Shown: positions 1 to 11,639, numbered from the stretch's first letter. The stretch is 64,000 nt of DNA from Sphingobium sp. (GCA_017744605.1 JAGIAZ010000007.1:62001-126000), one strand, 5' to 3'. Translations and numbers: made by a program. Notes: generated by a model from the letters alone, not told the origin.

Positions 1-176
1 CCCGCGCGGCCGCGGTGTCGACCAGCGCGCTCGACGACGATGGGCGGGAGGTCATGGACCTTTACCAGCAGGTGCCGACGCCACGGGAGGTCCTCGTCAA
101 GAACGTGCTTTTGCTGCGCAACGCGGAGCGCGAGGGCCGGTTCGACGAAGCGGTGAAAGCGATCGGGACGCTGTGA
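1..176 (+). CDS. C-terminal end of an unidentified protein (5' end outside window)
   Basis: An open frame enters from the left edge and stops with TGA at 174-176, giving about 57 residues that end EAVKAIGTL. The sequence is charged and probably helical (it includes VPTPREVLVKNVLLL). I do not recognise a family from this fragment, so no function is given. It converges on the lignostilbene dioxygenase gene on the other strand, with a hairpin-rich spacer between them. Continuous reading and good codon quality make it likely to be real. Confidence 0.55.
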   Translation, partial: RAAAVSTSALDDDGREVMDLYQQVPTPREVLVKNVLLLRNAEREGRFDEAVKAIGTL

Positions 177-337
177 TCCTTATCCTCTCTCCTTCAGAGG
201 AGAGGATAGTGGAGCTTGCTGCCGCAAGGCGGCTCGCGGAACTTGGAGAGGGGCAGCGCGGCATCCCCTCTCCCACTGCGCCAGGTCGCCAATCGGCGAT
301 CAGGCTGCGTATCATCCCCTTGAAGGAGAGAGGAAAA
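177..337. repeat. Intergenic spacer with short palindromes, probable bidirectional terminator
   Basis: This spacer lies between two convergent genes. Positions 181-189 (TATCCTCTC) pair exactly with 200-208 (GAGAGGATA), forming a small hairpin just after the stop at 176. Further CTCTCC/GGAGAG-rich stretches follow at about 270-335. The composition resembles the repeat at 9246-9367, so it may be a decayed copy of the same palindrome family. No gene is seen here. Confidence 0.4.
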
Positions 338-1813
338 TCAAACGTCCTTTGCCGCCAGATAATCCTTCATCGGCACCCACCAGCCGTGGACCTGCGGCCG
401 CATGCGGGTCGGCACCGGCACCTTGGCGACGGGGCCCTTGAAGATTTCGCCCGCGTTCCAGATCCAGACCGCATGCTCATAGGTGTCGGGCGCCGTCTCA
501 TGGTCGACGATCGCGACGAGCCAGCCTTCATGGCCCGGTTCGCTGGCGTCGACATGGACGGTCTCGCTCATGCCGTGCGCGGGCGGAAGGTTGTAGCCGA
601 CCAGCGCACCGGTCCGGAAATCGACGCGCAGCAGCGCCGAGAACATCGCGCCGACGACGCCGCCCATCACCGGCGGTCCCATGGGTTCCGGGTTCATCGA
701 GCAATAATAGCCCTGGCTATAGGCGCGGCCCTGATCGGCATTGGCGATGCGCGGCATATCGCCCGGAGGGCCGAGCGGGGTCACCGCAATGCCGTCGTCC
801 GCACCGTTCATGTCCATCGTCCAGCGCTGGAAGCCGCCGCCCAGTTCCCACGGCGGCACGTTGATGCCGCTATCGGCCTGGATATGCGGAAAGGCGATCG
901 TGTTGGTCACGTGATGATCCATGTGGATCTTGCCGTCCGGCGTCTCGAAGGCATTCATCATGTGGAAGCTGGAGGCGCCCTTGGGGCCCTTGAACCAGCG
1001 GATTTCCGAGACATCACCATAGCGCGGCATCACGCCGACATAATATTCGAGATCCTGCTGATGCACCCAATGGGCACCCCCCGCCTTGACCCGGTCGAGG
1101 TCCGCAGTGGTCGGCTGGAGCGGGAAGATCGCGTAATGCTCGGTGATGACGAAGTCGTGGACGAGGCTGCAGAACGGTGCGTCGAACCATTGTTCCCTGA
1201 CCAGCTTGCCGTTCCTGTCCGTCCACCAATAAGCCATCTTGGCCGAGCAGAGCCCGTCCGCCTCATAGCCATAGACGAACATTTCCTGCGTTTCGGGGTC
1301 GACGCGGACATGCGCGGTCATCGTCTTGGACTTGAGCGCACCGCCGAAATCATAGGCGCCGATCGTCTCGAGCGTGAACGGATCGATCTGGTGGCCGGGA
1401 CCGTCCTCCTTGGTCATGATCAGCTTGCCGGCATGCCAGATGGGCGTCGTATTGGAGACCGTGCCCTCGACGCCTTCGACCGACGGGTCGTTGGTGTAGG
1501 GATTGCGATAGCGGCCGAACAGGCGCTTGCCGGCGGCATGCTCGGCCTTCCAGCGCGGTGTCTGGACGAACTTGATGTCGTAATCGACCGTGCCGTCCTC
1601 GTGAAAGAGGATGCGGCTGACCATGCCATCGTCCGAAAGCGCTGTATCCGGCACAAAGAAGGGCTCGAACTGCGGATCGGGCACGGCGCGGAAGAAGGCG
1701 CCGACGACGTCGGATGGGATCGTGCCCTCGCTGGCCTTGAGGCCCTTGATCGAGACTTCCTTGCCGACCGGCGTGTTGAGGCCGGTATAATCGAGCGTCT
1801 GCGGAAACGACAT
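338..1813 (-). CDS. lsdA: Lignostilbene-alpha,beta-dioxygenase (carotenoid oxygenase family)
   Basis: A non-haem iron dioxygenase that cleaves the central double bond of stilbenes to give two aromatic aldehydes. The four family iron-ligand histidines are present; counted from a GTG ten codons upstream of the chosen start they are about H178 (TAHVRVD), H229 (LVHDF), H294 (SSFHMM) and H486 (QVHGWW). I chose the start MSFPQTLDY because GGAG lies 6 nt upstream; the ATG just before it is also possible. Protein length is about 491 aa, normal for the family. It is last in the order ligK-ligU-ligI-lsdA, the arrangement known from Sphingobium sp. SYK-6. Family is secure; stilbene specificity is inferred from context. 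Confidence 0.85.
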   Translation of the reverse strand: MSFPQTLDYTGLNTPVGKEVSIKGLKASEGTIPSDVVGAFFRAVPDPQFEPFFVPDTALSDDGMVSRILFHEDGTVDYDIKFVQTPRWKAEHAAGKRLFGRYRNPYTNDPSVEGVEGTVSNTTPIWHAGKLIMTKEDGPGHQIDPFTLETIGAYDFGGALKSKTMTAHVRVDPETQEMFVYGYEADGLCSAKMAYWWTDRNGKLVREQWFDAPFCSLVHDFVITEHYAIFPLQPTTADLDRVKAGGAHWVHQQDLEYYVGVMPRYGDVSEIRWFKGPKGASSFHMMNAFETPDGKIHMDHHVTNTIAFPHIQADSGINVPPWELGGGFQRWTMDMNGADDGIAVTPLGPPGDMPRIANADQGRAYSQGYYCSMNPEPMGPPVMGGVVGAMFSALLRVDFRTGALVGYNLPPAHGMSETVHVDASEPGHEGWLVAIVDHETAPDTYEHAVWIWNAGEIFKGPVAKVPVPTRMRPQVHGWWVPMKDYLAAKDV

Positions 1814-1881
1814 CATGTTCTCCAGTCTGTGATTTGCCGTCACTCTTTTGAGCCTGTCAGCAGATCAGGATATGATCGGGA

Positions 1882-2866
<985 letters not shown>

Positions 2867-2880
2867 GTTGTGAATATCGC

Positions 2881-3951
2881 TCAAAGGACGAACACTTCCC
2901 CGTCCATGAGCTTGCGTGCCGTGCGCAGCATGCCCGCCTCGACCGGCTGGCCCGCATCGTCGACCACCACCACGCATTCGGTCACGCCGGTCGGGTGCTC
3001 CACGCCCAGCGTCTTGGTCGAACCGCTCGGCACCGTCGCGACGGCAGCAGCGGGCGAGCCTTCGATCAGCGCCGCGGTGGCGACGCTGACCGCACCCAAC
3101 ACGCCGATCGAGGCATGAACGCGATGCGGAATGAGTGAACGCACGGTGATCGCTCCACCCTCTTTCGGGGGCGCGACCAGCATCATCTTGGGCACCGACT
3201 TCTCGGTCACGTCGCCCAGATTCATGAGCGGCCCTGCCTTGAGGCGGATCGCCTCGATCTTCGCCTTCATCTCCGTATTGGCATCCAGCGTGTCGCGGTC
3301 CTCATAGCCGGTGACGCCGACATCGCTGGCGAGGAACACGACGCAGGGCATGCCATTGTCGATCATCGTCACCTTGACGCCGTCGATCTCGTCGACCGCA
3401 TTGCCTGTGGGAAGCAGCGCGCCACAGGACGAGCCCGCCGTATCGCGGAAAACGAGTGGGATCGGCGCATGCGTACCCGGCACGCCGCTGATCGAAGCCT
3501 CGCCCTTGTAGGTGACCTTGCCGCCCGGCGTCTGCACCGTGGCGACGGCGACCTGGCCGGTATTCTCCATGAAGATGGCGACGCGCGTCTCGTCGCCCGC
3601 CGCCGGGATCAGGCCACGCTCGATCGCGAACGGCCCGACGCCCGCCAGCATGTTGCCGCAATTTTGCGCGTCGGTGACGATCGCCTGGTCGACGAAGACC
3701 TGCAGGAAGAGATAGTCGACATCGACCCCGTCCCGCTCCGACGTCTTCACCACCGCGACCTTGCTGGTCAGCGGATCGGCGCCGCCCATGCCGTCGATCT
3801 GGCGCGGATCGGGCGAACCCATGACGCCGAGCAGGAACATGTCGCGCGCGGCGACATCCTGCGGCAGATCCTCCGCCAGAAAGAACGCACCCTTGGACGT
3901 GCCGCCGCGCATCCACATGACGCGCGCACTGGCCTGCTGGCTGTCAGACAT
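2881..3951 (-). CDS. ligU: 4-oxalomesaconate tautomerase LigU (PrpF family)
   Basis: A PrpF-family isomerase of two diaminopimelate-epimerase-like halves. In the PCA 4,5-cleavage pathway it isomerises 4-oxalomesaconate so that the LigJ hydratase can act. Family signatures are [10 protein letters not shown] near the N-terminus, [26 protein letters not shown] and [14 protein letters not shown]. Length is 356 aa from the ATG at 3951, as expected. The start overlaps the end of ligK by 8 bases, which points to translational coupling. It corresponds to the 'orf1' of the SYK-6 ligK-orf1-ligI-lsdA block. A longer upstream open frame exists but is out of character and overlaps ligK. Confidence 0.9.
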   Translation of the reverse strand: MSDSQQASARVMWMRGGTSKGAFFLAEDLPQDVAARDMFLLGVMGSPDPRQIDGMGGADPLTSKVAVVKTSERDGVDVDYLFLQVFVDQAIVTDAQNCGNMLAGVGPFAIERGLIPAAGDETRVAIFMENTGQVAVATVQTPGGKVTYKGEASISGVPGTHAPIPLVFRDTAGSSCGALLPTGNAVDEIDGVKVTMIDNGMPCVVFLASDVGVTGYEDRDTLDANTEMKAKIEAIRLKAGPLMNLGDVTEKSVPKMMLVAPPKEGGAITVRSLIPHRVHASIGVLGAVSVATAALIEGSPAAAVATVPSGSTKTLGVEHPTGVTECVVVVDDAGQPVEAGMLRTARKLMDGEVFVL

Positions 3952-4618
3952 ATTTGAGGCCCAGCTTCTCGAGCTTCTCGCGGAAGCCATAGATGTCCAT
4001 GCCGAGTTCGCCCGCCTCGAACCTGGCGCGCTTGTCGCCTTCGTTCGCCTCGCGCGCCTTGGCCTTCTTGAGCACCTCGGCCGCGTCGGCGCGGCGCACG
4101 ACGCAGACGCCATCGTCGTCCGCGACAATCACGTCGCCGGCATTGATCGACTGGTTGGCGCAGACGATCGGCACGTTGACGTCGCCGAGCGTGCCCTTGA
4201 TCGTGCCCTGGGCGTAGATCGCCTTGGACCAGACCGGGAAGTTCATCTCCTTGAGATCGCGCACGTCGCGTACGCCGGCATCGATGATGAGGCCACGGCA
4301 ACCGCGCGCCTGGGCCGAAGTGGCGAGCAGGTCGCCGAAATAGCCGTCCTCGCAGGGGCTGGTCGGTGCCAGGACGAGAATGTCGCCGGGCTTGATCATC
4401 TCGATCGCGACATGGATCATCCAGTTGTCGCCCGGAGGCGCCGAGATGGTGACGGCCGAGCCGGCAATGCGTGCGCCGGAATAGATGGGACGCATGTGGC
4501 TGGCGAGCAGGCCGATGCGGCCCTGCGCCTCATGCACCGTGGCGACGCCACAGGACGCCAGACCGTCGATGACGTCGGGATCGGCCCGCTCGATATTCTG
4601 GACAACGATACCCGCCAT
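3944..4618 (-). CDS. ligK: 4-carboxy-4-hydroxy-2-oxoadipate aldolase LigK (HMG/CHA aldolase)
   Basis: Final enzyme of the PCA 4,5-cleavage pathway: splits 4-carboxy-4-hydroxy-2-oxoadipate to pyruvate and oxaloacetate using a divalent metal. It belongs to the RraA-like class II HMG/CHA aldolases. The core motif [11 protein letters not shown] puts the catalytic Arg-Asp pair at about R117-D118, and GDILVLAPT is conserved. Length 224 aa is typical. First gene of the leftward operon ligK-ligU-ligI-lsdA, divergent from the DUF1932-ligJ operon, so the 160 bp between them should hold both promoters. Confidence 0.93.
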   Translation of the reverse strand: MAGIVVQNIERADPDVIDGLASCGVATVHEAQGRIGLLASHMRPIYSGARIAGSAVTISAPPGDNWMIHVAIEMIKPGDILVLAPTSPCEDGYFGDLLATSAQARGCRGLIIDAGVRDVRDLKEMNFPVWSKAIYAQGTIKGTLGDVNVPIVCANQSINAGDVIVADDDGVCVVRRADAAEVLKKAKAREANEGDKRARFEAGELGMDIYGFREKLEKLGLKYV

Positions 4619-4724
4619 GCTTCTCTCCGTTCCTTGAAATCTGCGCCAATTCGCGCTTGCGCCGGACCACCACTAGCGTCAAGTGCGCAATGCGTGAACC
4701 CGCGCAAAACTTGTACGCAACACA

Positions 4725-4735
4725 TACATTATGTA
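4725..4735. promoter_or_regulatory. Candidate LysR-type operator in the ligK / ligJ divergent promoter region
   Basis: TACATTATGTA is a perfect 11-base palindrome flanked by GCAA (4717-4720) and TTGC (4740-4743), giving a larger interrupted dyad. It lies in the 160-base gap between divergently read ligK and the DUF1932-ligJ operon. In SYK-6 the LysR-type regulator LigR controls both blocks. A LigR gene is not in this window, so assignment to LigR is inference. Confidence 0.4.
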
Positions 4736-4778
4736 GAGATTGCGCAGGAAGGATGCCAGACTCGCTGTGACCCGTGAC

Positions 4779-5681
4779 ATGCCCGATAATGCGCCCAGTA
4801 ATAGCCTGAGCCTGACGTTGATCGGCTTCGGAGAGGCCGGGCGCACGTTCGCGACCGCAGGTGGGTGGCGTGAGGCTGCGCGGGTCTACGACATCAAGAC
4901 CGATCGCAGCGGCATGGCGAATGACGAAATGCGCGCCGCTTATGCGGGCCTCGGCGTCCGGGGCTGCGACACGGCGCGCGAAGCGCTGACCGGCACGCGG
5001 ATCGTGCTCAGCCTCGTCACCGCCGACCAGGCGACGCCCGCGGCGCAGGACGCGGCGCAGCATATCGCTCCCGGCACTCTCTTTTGCGACCTCAACAGCG
5101 TCTCGCCGGGCCGCAAGCGCGCCAATGCCGCAGCCATCGAGGCGGTCGGCGGGCGCTATGTCGATGTCGCGGTGATGGCGCCCGTCCAGCCCGCCGCCTT
5201 GACCGTTCCGCTGCTGGTTTCCGGGCCGCATGCCGACATTGCTGCGGAGATGCTGCGCAACATCGGCTTCACGACGATCCGGATTTGCGGCGCAGCAATC
5301 GGCGCAGCATCGGCGACCAAGATGGTCCGCTCGGTGATGATCAAGGGCATCGAGGCCTTGACCGCCGAGATGATCCTGGCGGCCGATGCGGCAGGCGTGA
5401 CGGAAGGCGTGCTTGCGTCGCTCGGCGGCGACTGGGCCACCAAGGCCGACTATAATCTCGACCGGATGCTCGCCCATGGCACGCGCCGCGCGGCGGAGAT
5501 GGACGAAGTCGCGCAAACGCTGCGCGAACTCGGCATCGATCCGCTGATGACCGAAGGCACGATCGTTCGCCAGCGCGCGCTCGGCGCCATGCTGCACGGC
5601 GCACCGATGCCGGAAGGGCTGGAAGCAAAATTGACCGCCATCAAGGACCGCCACTCCGAACCTGCGATAAGGTCGGCATGA
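4779..5681 (+). CDS. NAD(P)-dependent dehydrogenase, 6-phosphogluconate-dehydrogenase-like with DUF1932
   Basis: The N-terminal Rossmann domain shows the nucleotide-binding loop LIGFGEAG near residue 12, followed by FCDLNSVSPGRK and VDVAVMAPV, typical of beta-hydroxyacid dehydrogenases. The C-terminal half with ATKMVRSVMIKGIEAL matches DUF1932. Soluble and about 300 aa. The start is uncertain: ATG 4779 is used, but GTG 4767 and TTG 4740 are in frame and AGGAAGGA lies near 4746-4753. First gene of the ligJ operon, 14 bases before ligJ. The substrate is unknown; a 2-hydroxy-dicarboxylate or shunt product of the PCA pathway is plausible from position only. Confidence 0.75.
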   Translation: MPDNAPSNSLSLTLIGFGEAGRTFATAGGWREAARVYDIKTDRSGMANDEMRAAYAGLGVRGCDTAREALTGTRIVLSLVTADQATPAAQDAAQHIAPGTLFCDLNSVSPGRKRANAAAIEAVGGRYVDVAVMAPVQPAALTVPLLVSGPHADIAAEMLRNIGFTTIRICGAAIGAASATKMVRSVMIKGIEALTAEMILAADAAGVTEGVLASLGGDWATKADYNLDRMLAHGTRRAAEMDEVAQTLRELGIDPLMTEGTIVRQRALGAMLHGAPMPEGLEAKLTAIKDRHSEPAIRSA

Positions 5682-5695
5682 CGAGGGATGATTGA

Positions 5696-6721
5696 ATGAC
5701 CATGATTATCGATTGCCACGGACACTATACCGTCCTGCCCAAGGCACATGACGCATGGCGCGAACAGCAGAAGGCCGCCTTCAAGGCAGGCGAGGCCGCC
5801 CCGCCCTATCCGGAGATCAGCGACGCGGAGATCCGCGAGACGATCGAAGCCAACCAGCTGCGCCTCATCAGGGAGCGCGGTGCGGACATGACGATCTTCT
5901 CGCCGCGCGCATCGGCCATGGCGCCGCATGTCGGCGACCAGTCCGTCGCGGTGCCATGGGCACAGGCGTGCAACAACCTGATCGCGCGCGTCGTGGCGAT
6001 GTTCCCCGAAACCTTCGCCGGCGTCTGCATGCTTCCGCAATCGCAGGAAGCCGATATGACCAGCTCGATCGCCGAGTTGGAGCGTTGCGTGAACGAGCTG
6101 GGCTTCATCGGCTGCAACCTGAACCCGGATGCCAGCGGCGGCCATTTCAAGCAGCCGCCGCTGACCGACAAATTCTGGTATCCCTTCTACGAGAAGATGG
6201 TCGAGCTGGACGTGCCGGCGATGATCCACGTCTCGGGCAGCTGCAATCCCGCGATGCACGCGACAGGCGCCTATTATCTGGCGGCGGACACCATTGCCTT
6301 CATGCAGCTCCTCGAGGGCAATCTCTTCGCGGATTTCCCCACGCTGCGCTTCATCATTCCGCATGGCGGCGGCGCGGTGCCCTATCATTGGGGCCGGTTC
6401 CGCGGCCTGGCGGACATGCTCAAGCAGCCGAGCCTCGATACGCTGCTCATGAACAACGTGTTCTTCGACACCTGCGTCTATCACCAGCCCGGCATCAACC
6501 TGCTGGCCGACGTGATCGACAACAAGAACATCCTGTTCGGCAGCGAGATGGTGGGCGCGGTGCGCGGCATCGACCCGACCACCGGCTTCTATTTCGACGA
6601 TACCAAGCGCTATATCGACGCGCTGGACATCAGCGATGCCGAGCGGCACGCCATCTTCGAGAGCAATACCCGCCGCGTTTTCCCGCGTCTTGACGCCCGG
6701 CTGAAGGCGCGCGGCCTGTGA
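5696..6721 (+). CDS. ligJ: 4-oxalomesaconate hydratase LigJ
   Basis: Adds water to 4-oxalomesaconate to form 4-carboxy-4-hydroxy-2-oxoadipate, the LigK substrate. It is a zinc-dependent amidohydrolase: IIDCHGHYTVLP at the N-terminus gives the HxH pair, with VPAMIHVSGS, FIIPHGGGAVPYHWGR and ILFGSEMVG further on. Length 341 aa equals SYK-6 LigJ, and the sequence agrees over its whole length as far as I recall it. Start at 5696 has GAGGGATGA upstream. It follows the DUF1932 gene closely and is 145 bases before the Rieske oxygenase gene. Confidence 0.95.
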   Translation: MTMIIDCHGHYTVLPKAHDAWREQQKAAFKAGEAAPPYPEISDAEIRETIEANQLRLIRERGADMTIFSPRASAMAPHVGDQSVAVPWAQACNNLIARVVAMFPETFAGVCMLPQSQEADMTSSIAELERCVNELGFIGCNLNPDASGGHFKQPPLTDKFWYPFYEKMVELDVPAMIHVSGSCNPAMHATGAYYLAADTIAFMQLLEGNLFADFPTLRFIIPHGGGAVPYHWGRFRGLADMLKQPSLDTLLMNNVFFDTCVYHQPGINLLADVIDNKNILFGSEMVGAVRGIDPTTGFYFDDTKRYIDALDISDAERHAIFESNTRRVFPRLDARLKARGL

Positions 6722-6866
6722 CTGCATGCGCCGTCGGCATCGTGACAAGCCGGAAGCGCCCTGGCGCTTCCGATAGGCCTTGTCTGCACGCTGCCGTCGG
6801 CGCAAACCCATCGAGCGAGGTATCCGAACAGGGTGCCGCGCCACATCGATGGGAGAGGAAGCAGCC

Positions 6867-7906
6867 ATGACCAACTGGGTCGAAAATGCATGGTATGTCG
6901 CGTCATGGGATGCCGGGATCGACACGGTTCCGGTGGCGCACACGATCTGCAACATTCCGATGGTCTTTTATCGAACGCTCGATCGCAGCGTCGTGGCCAT
7001 GCGCGACGCCTGCCCGCACCGGATGCTGCCCTTGTCGAAGGGCATCCGGGAAGGCGACTCGATCCGCTGCTCATATCACGGCCTCAAGATCGGGCCGGAT
7101 GGCGTGGCGCAGGAGATGCCTCTCAAGAATGAGCGCGTGAACACGCGGATCTGCGCCGAGACCTTCGTCACCCATGAGCGCTATCGTTTCGTGTGGGTAT
7201 GGATCGGCGACAAGGAAAAAGCCGATCCCGCGCTGATCCCGGACCTCTGGCCGTGCGAGGCCGAGGGCTGGACGTTCGACGGCGGCCGCTATCATGTCGC
7301 CTGCGACTATCGGCTGATGATCGACAATCTCATGGATTTGACCCATGAGACCTATGTCCATTCCGGCTCGATCGGCCAGGAAGAGATTTTGGAAGCGCCG
7401 ATCGAATGCCTGGTGGAGGACGATACCGTATATATCCGCCGCTGGATGCCGGGCGTCGAGGCACCGCCTTTCTGGGCGGCGGCGCTCAAGCAGCGCGGCA
7501 CGGTGGACCGCTGGCAGATCTGCCAGTTCAACCTGCCGGCCTCGGTCATGATCGATGTCGGCGTCGCGCCGCTGGGATCGGGCGCGACCATCGACAAGCA
7601 TGATCAGGGCGTGCGCGGCATCGTCATCGATTTCATGACGCCGGAGACCGAGGAAACCCATCATTATTTCTGGGGCATGGCGCGCAATTTCGAGACCCAT
7701 GACGCCGGCTTCACGGCCCGCTTCAAGCAGCAGCAGGGACAGGTCTTCGCCGAGGACAAGGACGTGCTCGAAGCCCAGCAAAAGGCGATCAATGCCAATC
7801 CCGGCATGCGCCTCAATGCCTATTCGATCGATCAGGGCGGGGTGCGTGCCCGCCAGGCGATCAATCGCGCAATCAAGGCGCAAAGCGCCGTGGAAGGACA
7901 AGCAGT

Positions 7907-7910
<4 letters not shown>
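6867..7910 (+). CDS. Rieske-type aromatic O-demethylase oxygenase (VanA / DdmC family)
   Basis: Rieske non-haem iron monooxygenase of the vanillate/dicamba O-demethylase type, which would remove a methyl group as formaldehyde. The Rieske [2Fe-2S] ligands are C49-H51 (ACPHR) and C68-H71 (CSYHG). The mononuclear iron site is in DNLMDLTHETYVH (D157, H160, H165). Length 347 aa. ATG 6867 was chosen because GAGGA precedes it. Its TGA overlaps the ligA ATG (ATGA), so it is translated with ligAB. No ferredoxin-reductase partner (VanB type) is in the window. Vanillate is the likely substrate given the product protocatechuate, but a related methoxybenzoate is possible. Confidence 0.82.
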
Positions 7911-9234
<1,324 letters not shown>

Positions 9235-9245
9235 TCGATATGAAG

Positions 9246-9367
9246 CCCTCGTCCCCTTCAAAGGGGAGAGGGTTGGGAGAGGGGGCAGCGCCATCACGGC
9301 AATAGGGTGCCTCCTCTTACCGCTGCCTCCCCCCTCCCCGGCCCTCTCCCCCTGAAGGGGGCGAGGG
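9246..9367. repeat. Long imperfect inverted repeat between ligB and ligC
   Basis: Left arm 9246-9290 begins CCCTCGTCCCCTTC and ends GGGGGCAGCG. Right arm 9321-9367 begins CGCTGCCTCCCCCC and ends GGGGGCGAGGG. The arms are inverted copies of about 45 bases with a 30-base loop. This is a very stable RNA hairpin inside the operon and may lower ligC expression or stabilise the ligAB transcript. Pieces of similar sequence lie at 181-335. Confidence 0.75.
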
Positions 9368-9389
9368 AGCAGAAAAAGGACCGACTCTC

Positions 9390-10337
9390 ATGAGAATTGC
9401 CCTCGCAGGCGCCGGTGCATTCGGCGAAAAGCATCTCGACGGCCTCAAGTTGATCGATGGCGTCGAAATCGTCTCGGTCATCAGCCGCCGCGCCGACCAG
9501 GCCGCCGAGGTCGCGGCCAAATATGGTGCCCGGCACAGCGGCACCGAGCTGGACGAAGCCCTGGCCCGCGACGATGTCGACGCTGTCATTCTGTGCACGC
9601 CGACGCAGATGCACGCCTCCCAGGCGATCGCCTGCATGAATGCGGGCAAGCATGTGCAGGTCGAGATCCCGCTCGCCGACAGCTGGGCGGATGCGCTCGC
9701 GGTGCAGAAGAAACAGCAGGAGACCGGTCTCGTCTGCATGGTCGGTCATACCCGCCGCTTCAATCCGAGCCACCAGTACATTCACAACAAGATCACGGCC
9801 GGCGAGCTCGCGATCCAGCAGATGGACGTGCAGACCTATTTCTTCCGCCGCAAGAACATGAACGCCAAGGGCGAGCCGCGGTCCTGGACCGATCACCTGC
9901 TCTGGCACCATGCCGCACACACCGTCGATCTCTTCGCCTATCAGGCGGGCAGGATCGTCAAGGCCAATGCCCTGGAAGGCCCGATCCATCCCGAGCTCGG
10001 CATCGCCATGGACATGTCGATCCAGCTGAAGAGCGAGACGGGCGCGATCTGCACCCTCTCCCTCTCGTTCAACAATGACGGGCCGCTCGGCACCTTCTTC
10101 CGCTACATCGGCGACAACGGCACGTGGATCGCGCGCTATGACGACCTGTTCACTGGCAAGGAAGAGCAGGTCGACCTGACCGGCGTCACGGTCTCCAACA
10201 ACGGCATCGAGCTGCAGGATCGCGAGTTCATCGCGGCCATTCGCGAAGGCCGCGAGCCCAACAGCTCGGTCGGCAAGGTGCTCGATTGCTATCGCGTGCT
10301 CGGCGAACTGGAGACGCAGCTCTCGTCAGCGAGCTGA
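9390..10337 (+). CDS. ligC: 4-carboxy-2-hydroxymuconate-6-semialdehyde dehydrogenase LigC
   Basis: NADP-dependent oxidation of the ring-cleavage product to 2-pyrone-4,6-dicarboxylate, the LigI substrate. Gfo/Idh/MocA family: N-terminal Rossmann loop ALAGAGAFGEKH, then ILCTPTQMHASQA and the HVQVEIPLAD motif typical of LigC. Length 315 aa equals SYK-6 LigC. AAAGGA lies about 9 bases before the ATG. Last gene of the operon; a strong hairpin terminator follows at 10360. Confidence 0.95.
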   Translation: MRIALAGAGAFGEKHLDGLKLIDGVEIVSVISRRADQAAEVAAKYGARHSGTELDEALARDDVDAVILCTPTQMHASQAIACMNAGKHVQVEIPLADSWADALAVQKKQQETGLVCMVGHTRRFNPSHQYIHNKITAGELAIQQMDVQTYFFRRKNMNAKGEPRSWTDHLLWHHAAHTVDLFAYQAGRIVKANALEGPIHPELGIAMDMSIQLKSETGAICTLSLSFNNDGPLGTFFRYIGDNGTWIARYDDLFTGKEEQVDLTGVTVSNNGIELQDREFIAAIREGREPNSSVGKVLDCYRVLGELETQLSSAS

Positions 10338-10359
10338 GACATTTGACATCCTGATCCAG

Positions 10360-10400
10360 AAAGGCGTCCGGGGCGAAAAACGCGCCGGACGCCTTTCTTT
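10360..10400 (+). terminator. Rho-independent terminator after ligC
   Basis: AAAGGCGTCCGG (10360-10371) pairs exactly with CCGGACGCCTTT (10385-10396), a 12-bp stem with a 13-base loop followed by a T-rich end. It lies 22 bases after the ligC stop and would end the DUF1932-ligJ-Rieske-ligABC transcript. Confidence 0.8.
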
Positions 10401-10483
10401 GAAGACGCCGCCGCAATGTGGATTCGCTTCGCTCGGACGTGGACAGGCGCATCGCGGCTTGGGTGAACAAAGGCCTCGACTTC

Positions 10484-10546
10484 CGCGAAAGCGGGAACCC
10501 GGATCGAGATGCGGCTCAATTGTGCGCCAAGGTTCCCGCTTTCGCG
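10484..10546. repeat. Palindromic repeat CGCGAAAGCGGGAACC
   Basis: CGCGAAAGCGGGAACC (10484-10499) is repeated inverted and exactly at 10531-10546. It lies in the 282-base gap between ligC and the aldo/keto reductase gene. To my knowledge this 'CCCGCGAAAGCGGGAA' palindrome is widespread between genes in sphingomonads. Apart from this and the terminator nothing is seen in the gap. Confidence 0.7.
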
Positions 10547-10619
10547 TGAATGACAGAAAAAGGCGGCATCCCGCCTCCCCATCCTTGATTTTTGCCGTCC
10601 ATCCAATGAGAAGGCCGGC

Positions 10620-11639
10620 ATGACCCAACCGGCCACACCCCTCCCCGTTCGCACGATCGGCGGCCTTGCCGTCTCCGCCATCTCGCTCGGCTGCATGAAC
10701 ATCAGCCACGCTTACGACGTCGCGCCGAGCGAGGCGGACGCCATCCGCCTGCTCAACCATGCGCTCGACATTGGTGTGACGCTCATGGACAGCGCCGCGC
10801 TCTATGGCAGCGGTAACAATGAGCGCCTTCTCGCCAAGGCGATCGGGCATCGGCGGAGCGAATTCATATTGTCGAGCAAGTGCGTGCTCGACCTCATCGA
10901 CGGCAATCGCATCCTCGACGCGCGGCCGGAGACAATCATGGGCTCGCTTGAGCGCTCGCTGCAGCGCCTCAACACCGATTTCATCGACCTCTATTATATG
11001 CATCGGCTCGACCCGAACGTACCGATCGAGGACTCCATCGGTGCGCTCGTCCGCGCCAGGGAGGCCGGCAAGATCGGCGCCATCGGCCTCTCTGAAATGT
11101 CTGCCGCGACGATCCGCCGCGCCCATGCCGTGCATCCGATCACCGCGGTACAGTCGGAATATTCGCCCTGGGTGCGCAATGCCGAGATCGCCGTGCTCGA
11201 CACGTGCAAGGCGCTCGGCATCGGTTTCGTGGCGTTCTCGCCCGTTGCGCGGGGTTTCCTGGCAGGATCCGTAACCAAGGCCGAGTTCGCTCAGGGCGAC
11301 ATCCGCATCGCGATGCCGCGCTTCCAGGAGCCCAATTTCAGCGAGAATCTCAAGCTCGCCGCACGCTTCAACGCGGTGGCGGCCGAGGCCGGCGTTGCGC
11401 CTGCGCAGCTCAGCCTCGCCTGGGTCCTGTCGCGCTGGGAGCATATCGTCCCCATCCCCGGCACGCGCAACATCGCCCATCTCGACGAGAATGTGGCGAC
11501 GCTCGGCCATAAGGTGGCGCAGGAACATCTCGACGCCGTCGATGCGATCTTCGTGCCCGGCGCGGTGAAGGGCGTGCGCTATTCCGCAGCAGCCCAGGCC
11601 CAGATCGACACCGAATTGCTGCCCGAGGAGGTTTCATAA
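10620..11639 (+). CDS. Aldo/keto reductase
   Basis: NAD(P)H-dependent oxidoreductase with a TIM-barrel fold, 339 aa. The tetrad is visible: Asp in LMDSAALYGSG, Tyr in the same stretch, Lys in LSSKCVLD and His in YYMHRLDPN. Cofactor-site motifs QSEYSPW and IPGTRNIAHLDEN are present. Family is clear; the substrate (an aromatic aldehyde or ketone is possible here) cannot be read from sequence. It follows the lig operon on the same strand but after a terminator, so it is likely a separate unit leading into the SnoaL/thioesterase cassette. Confidence 0.85.
   Translation: MTQPATPLPVRTIGGLAVSAISLGCMNISHAYDVAPSEADAIRLLNHALDIGVTLMDSAALYGSGNNERLLAKAIGHRRSEFILSSKCVLDLIDGNRILDARPETIMGSLERSLQRLNTDFIDLYYMHRLDPNVPIEDSIGALVRAREAGKIGAIGLSEMSAATIRRAHAVHPITAVQSEYSPWVRNAEIAVLDTCKALGIGFVAFSPVARGFLAGSVTKAEFAQGDIRIAMPRFQEPNFSENLKLAARFNAVAAEAGVAPAQLSLAWVLSRWEHIVPIPGTRNIAHLDENVATLGHKVAQEHLDAVDAIFVPGAVKGVRYSAAAQAQIDTELLPEEVS

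Noticed and set aside
2881..4128. Longer version of ligU with about 59 extra N-terminal residues
   Set aside because: The extension is basic low-complexity sequence overlapping ligK; PrpF-family homology starts at [17 protein letters not shown].
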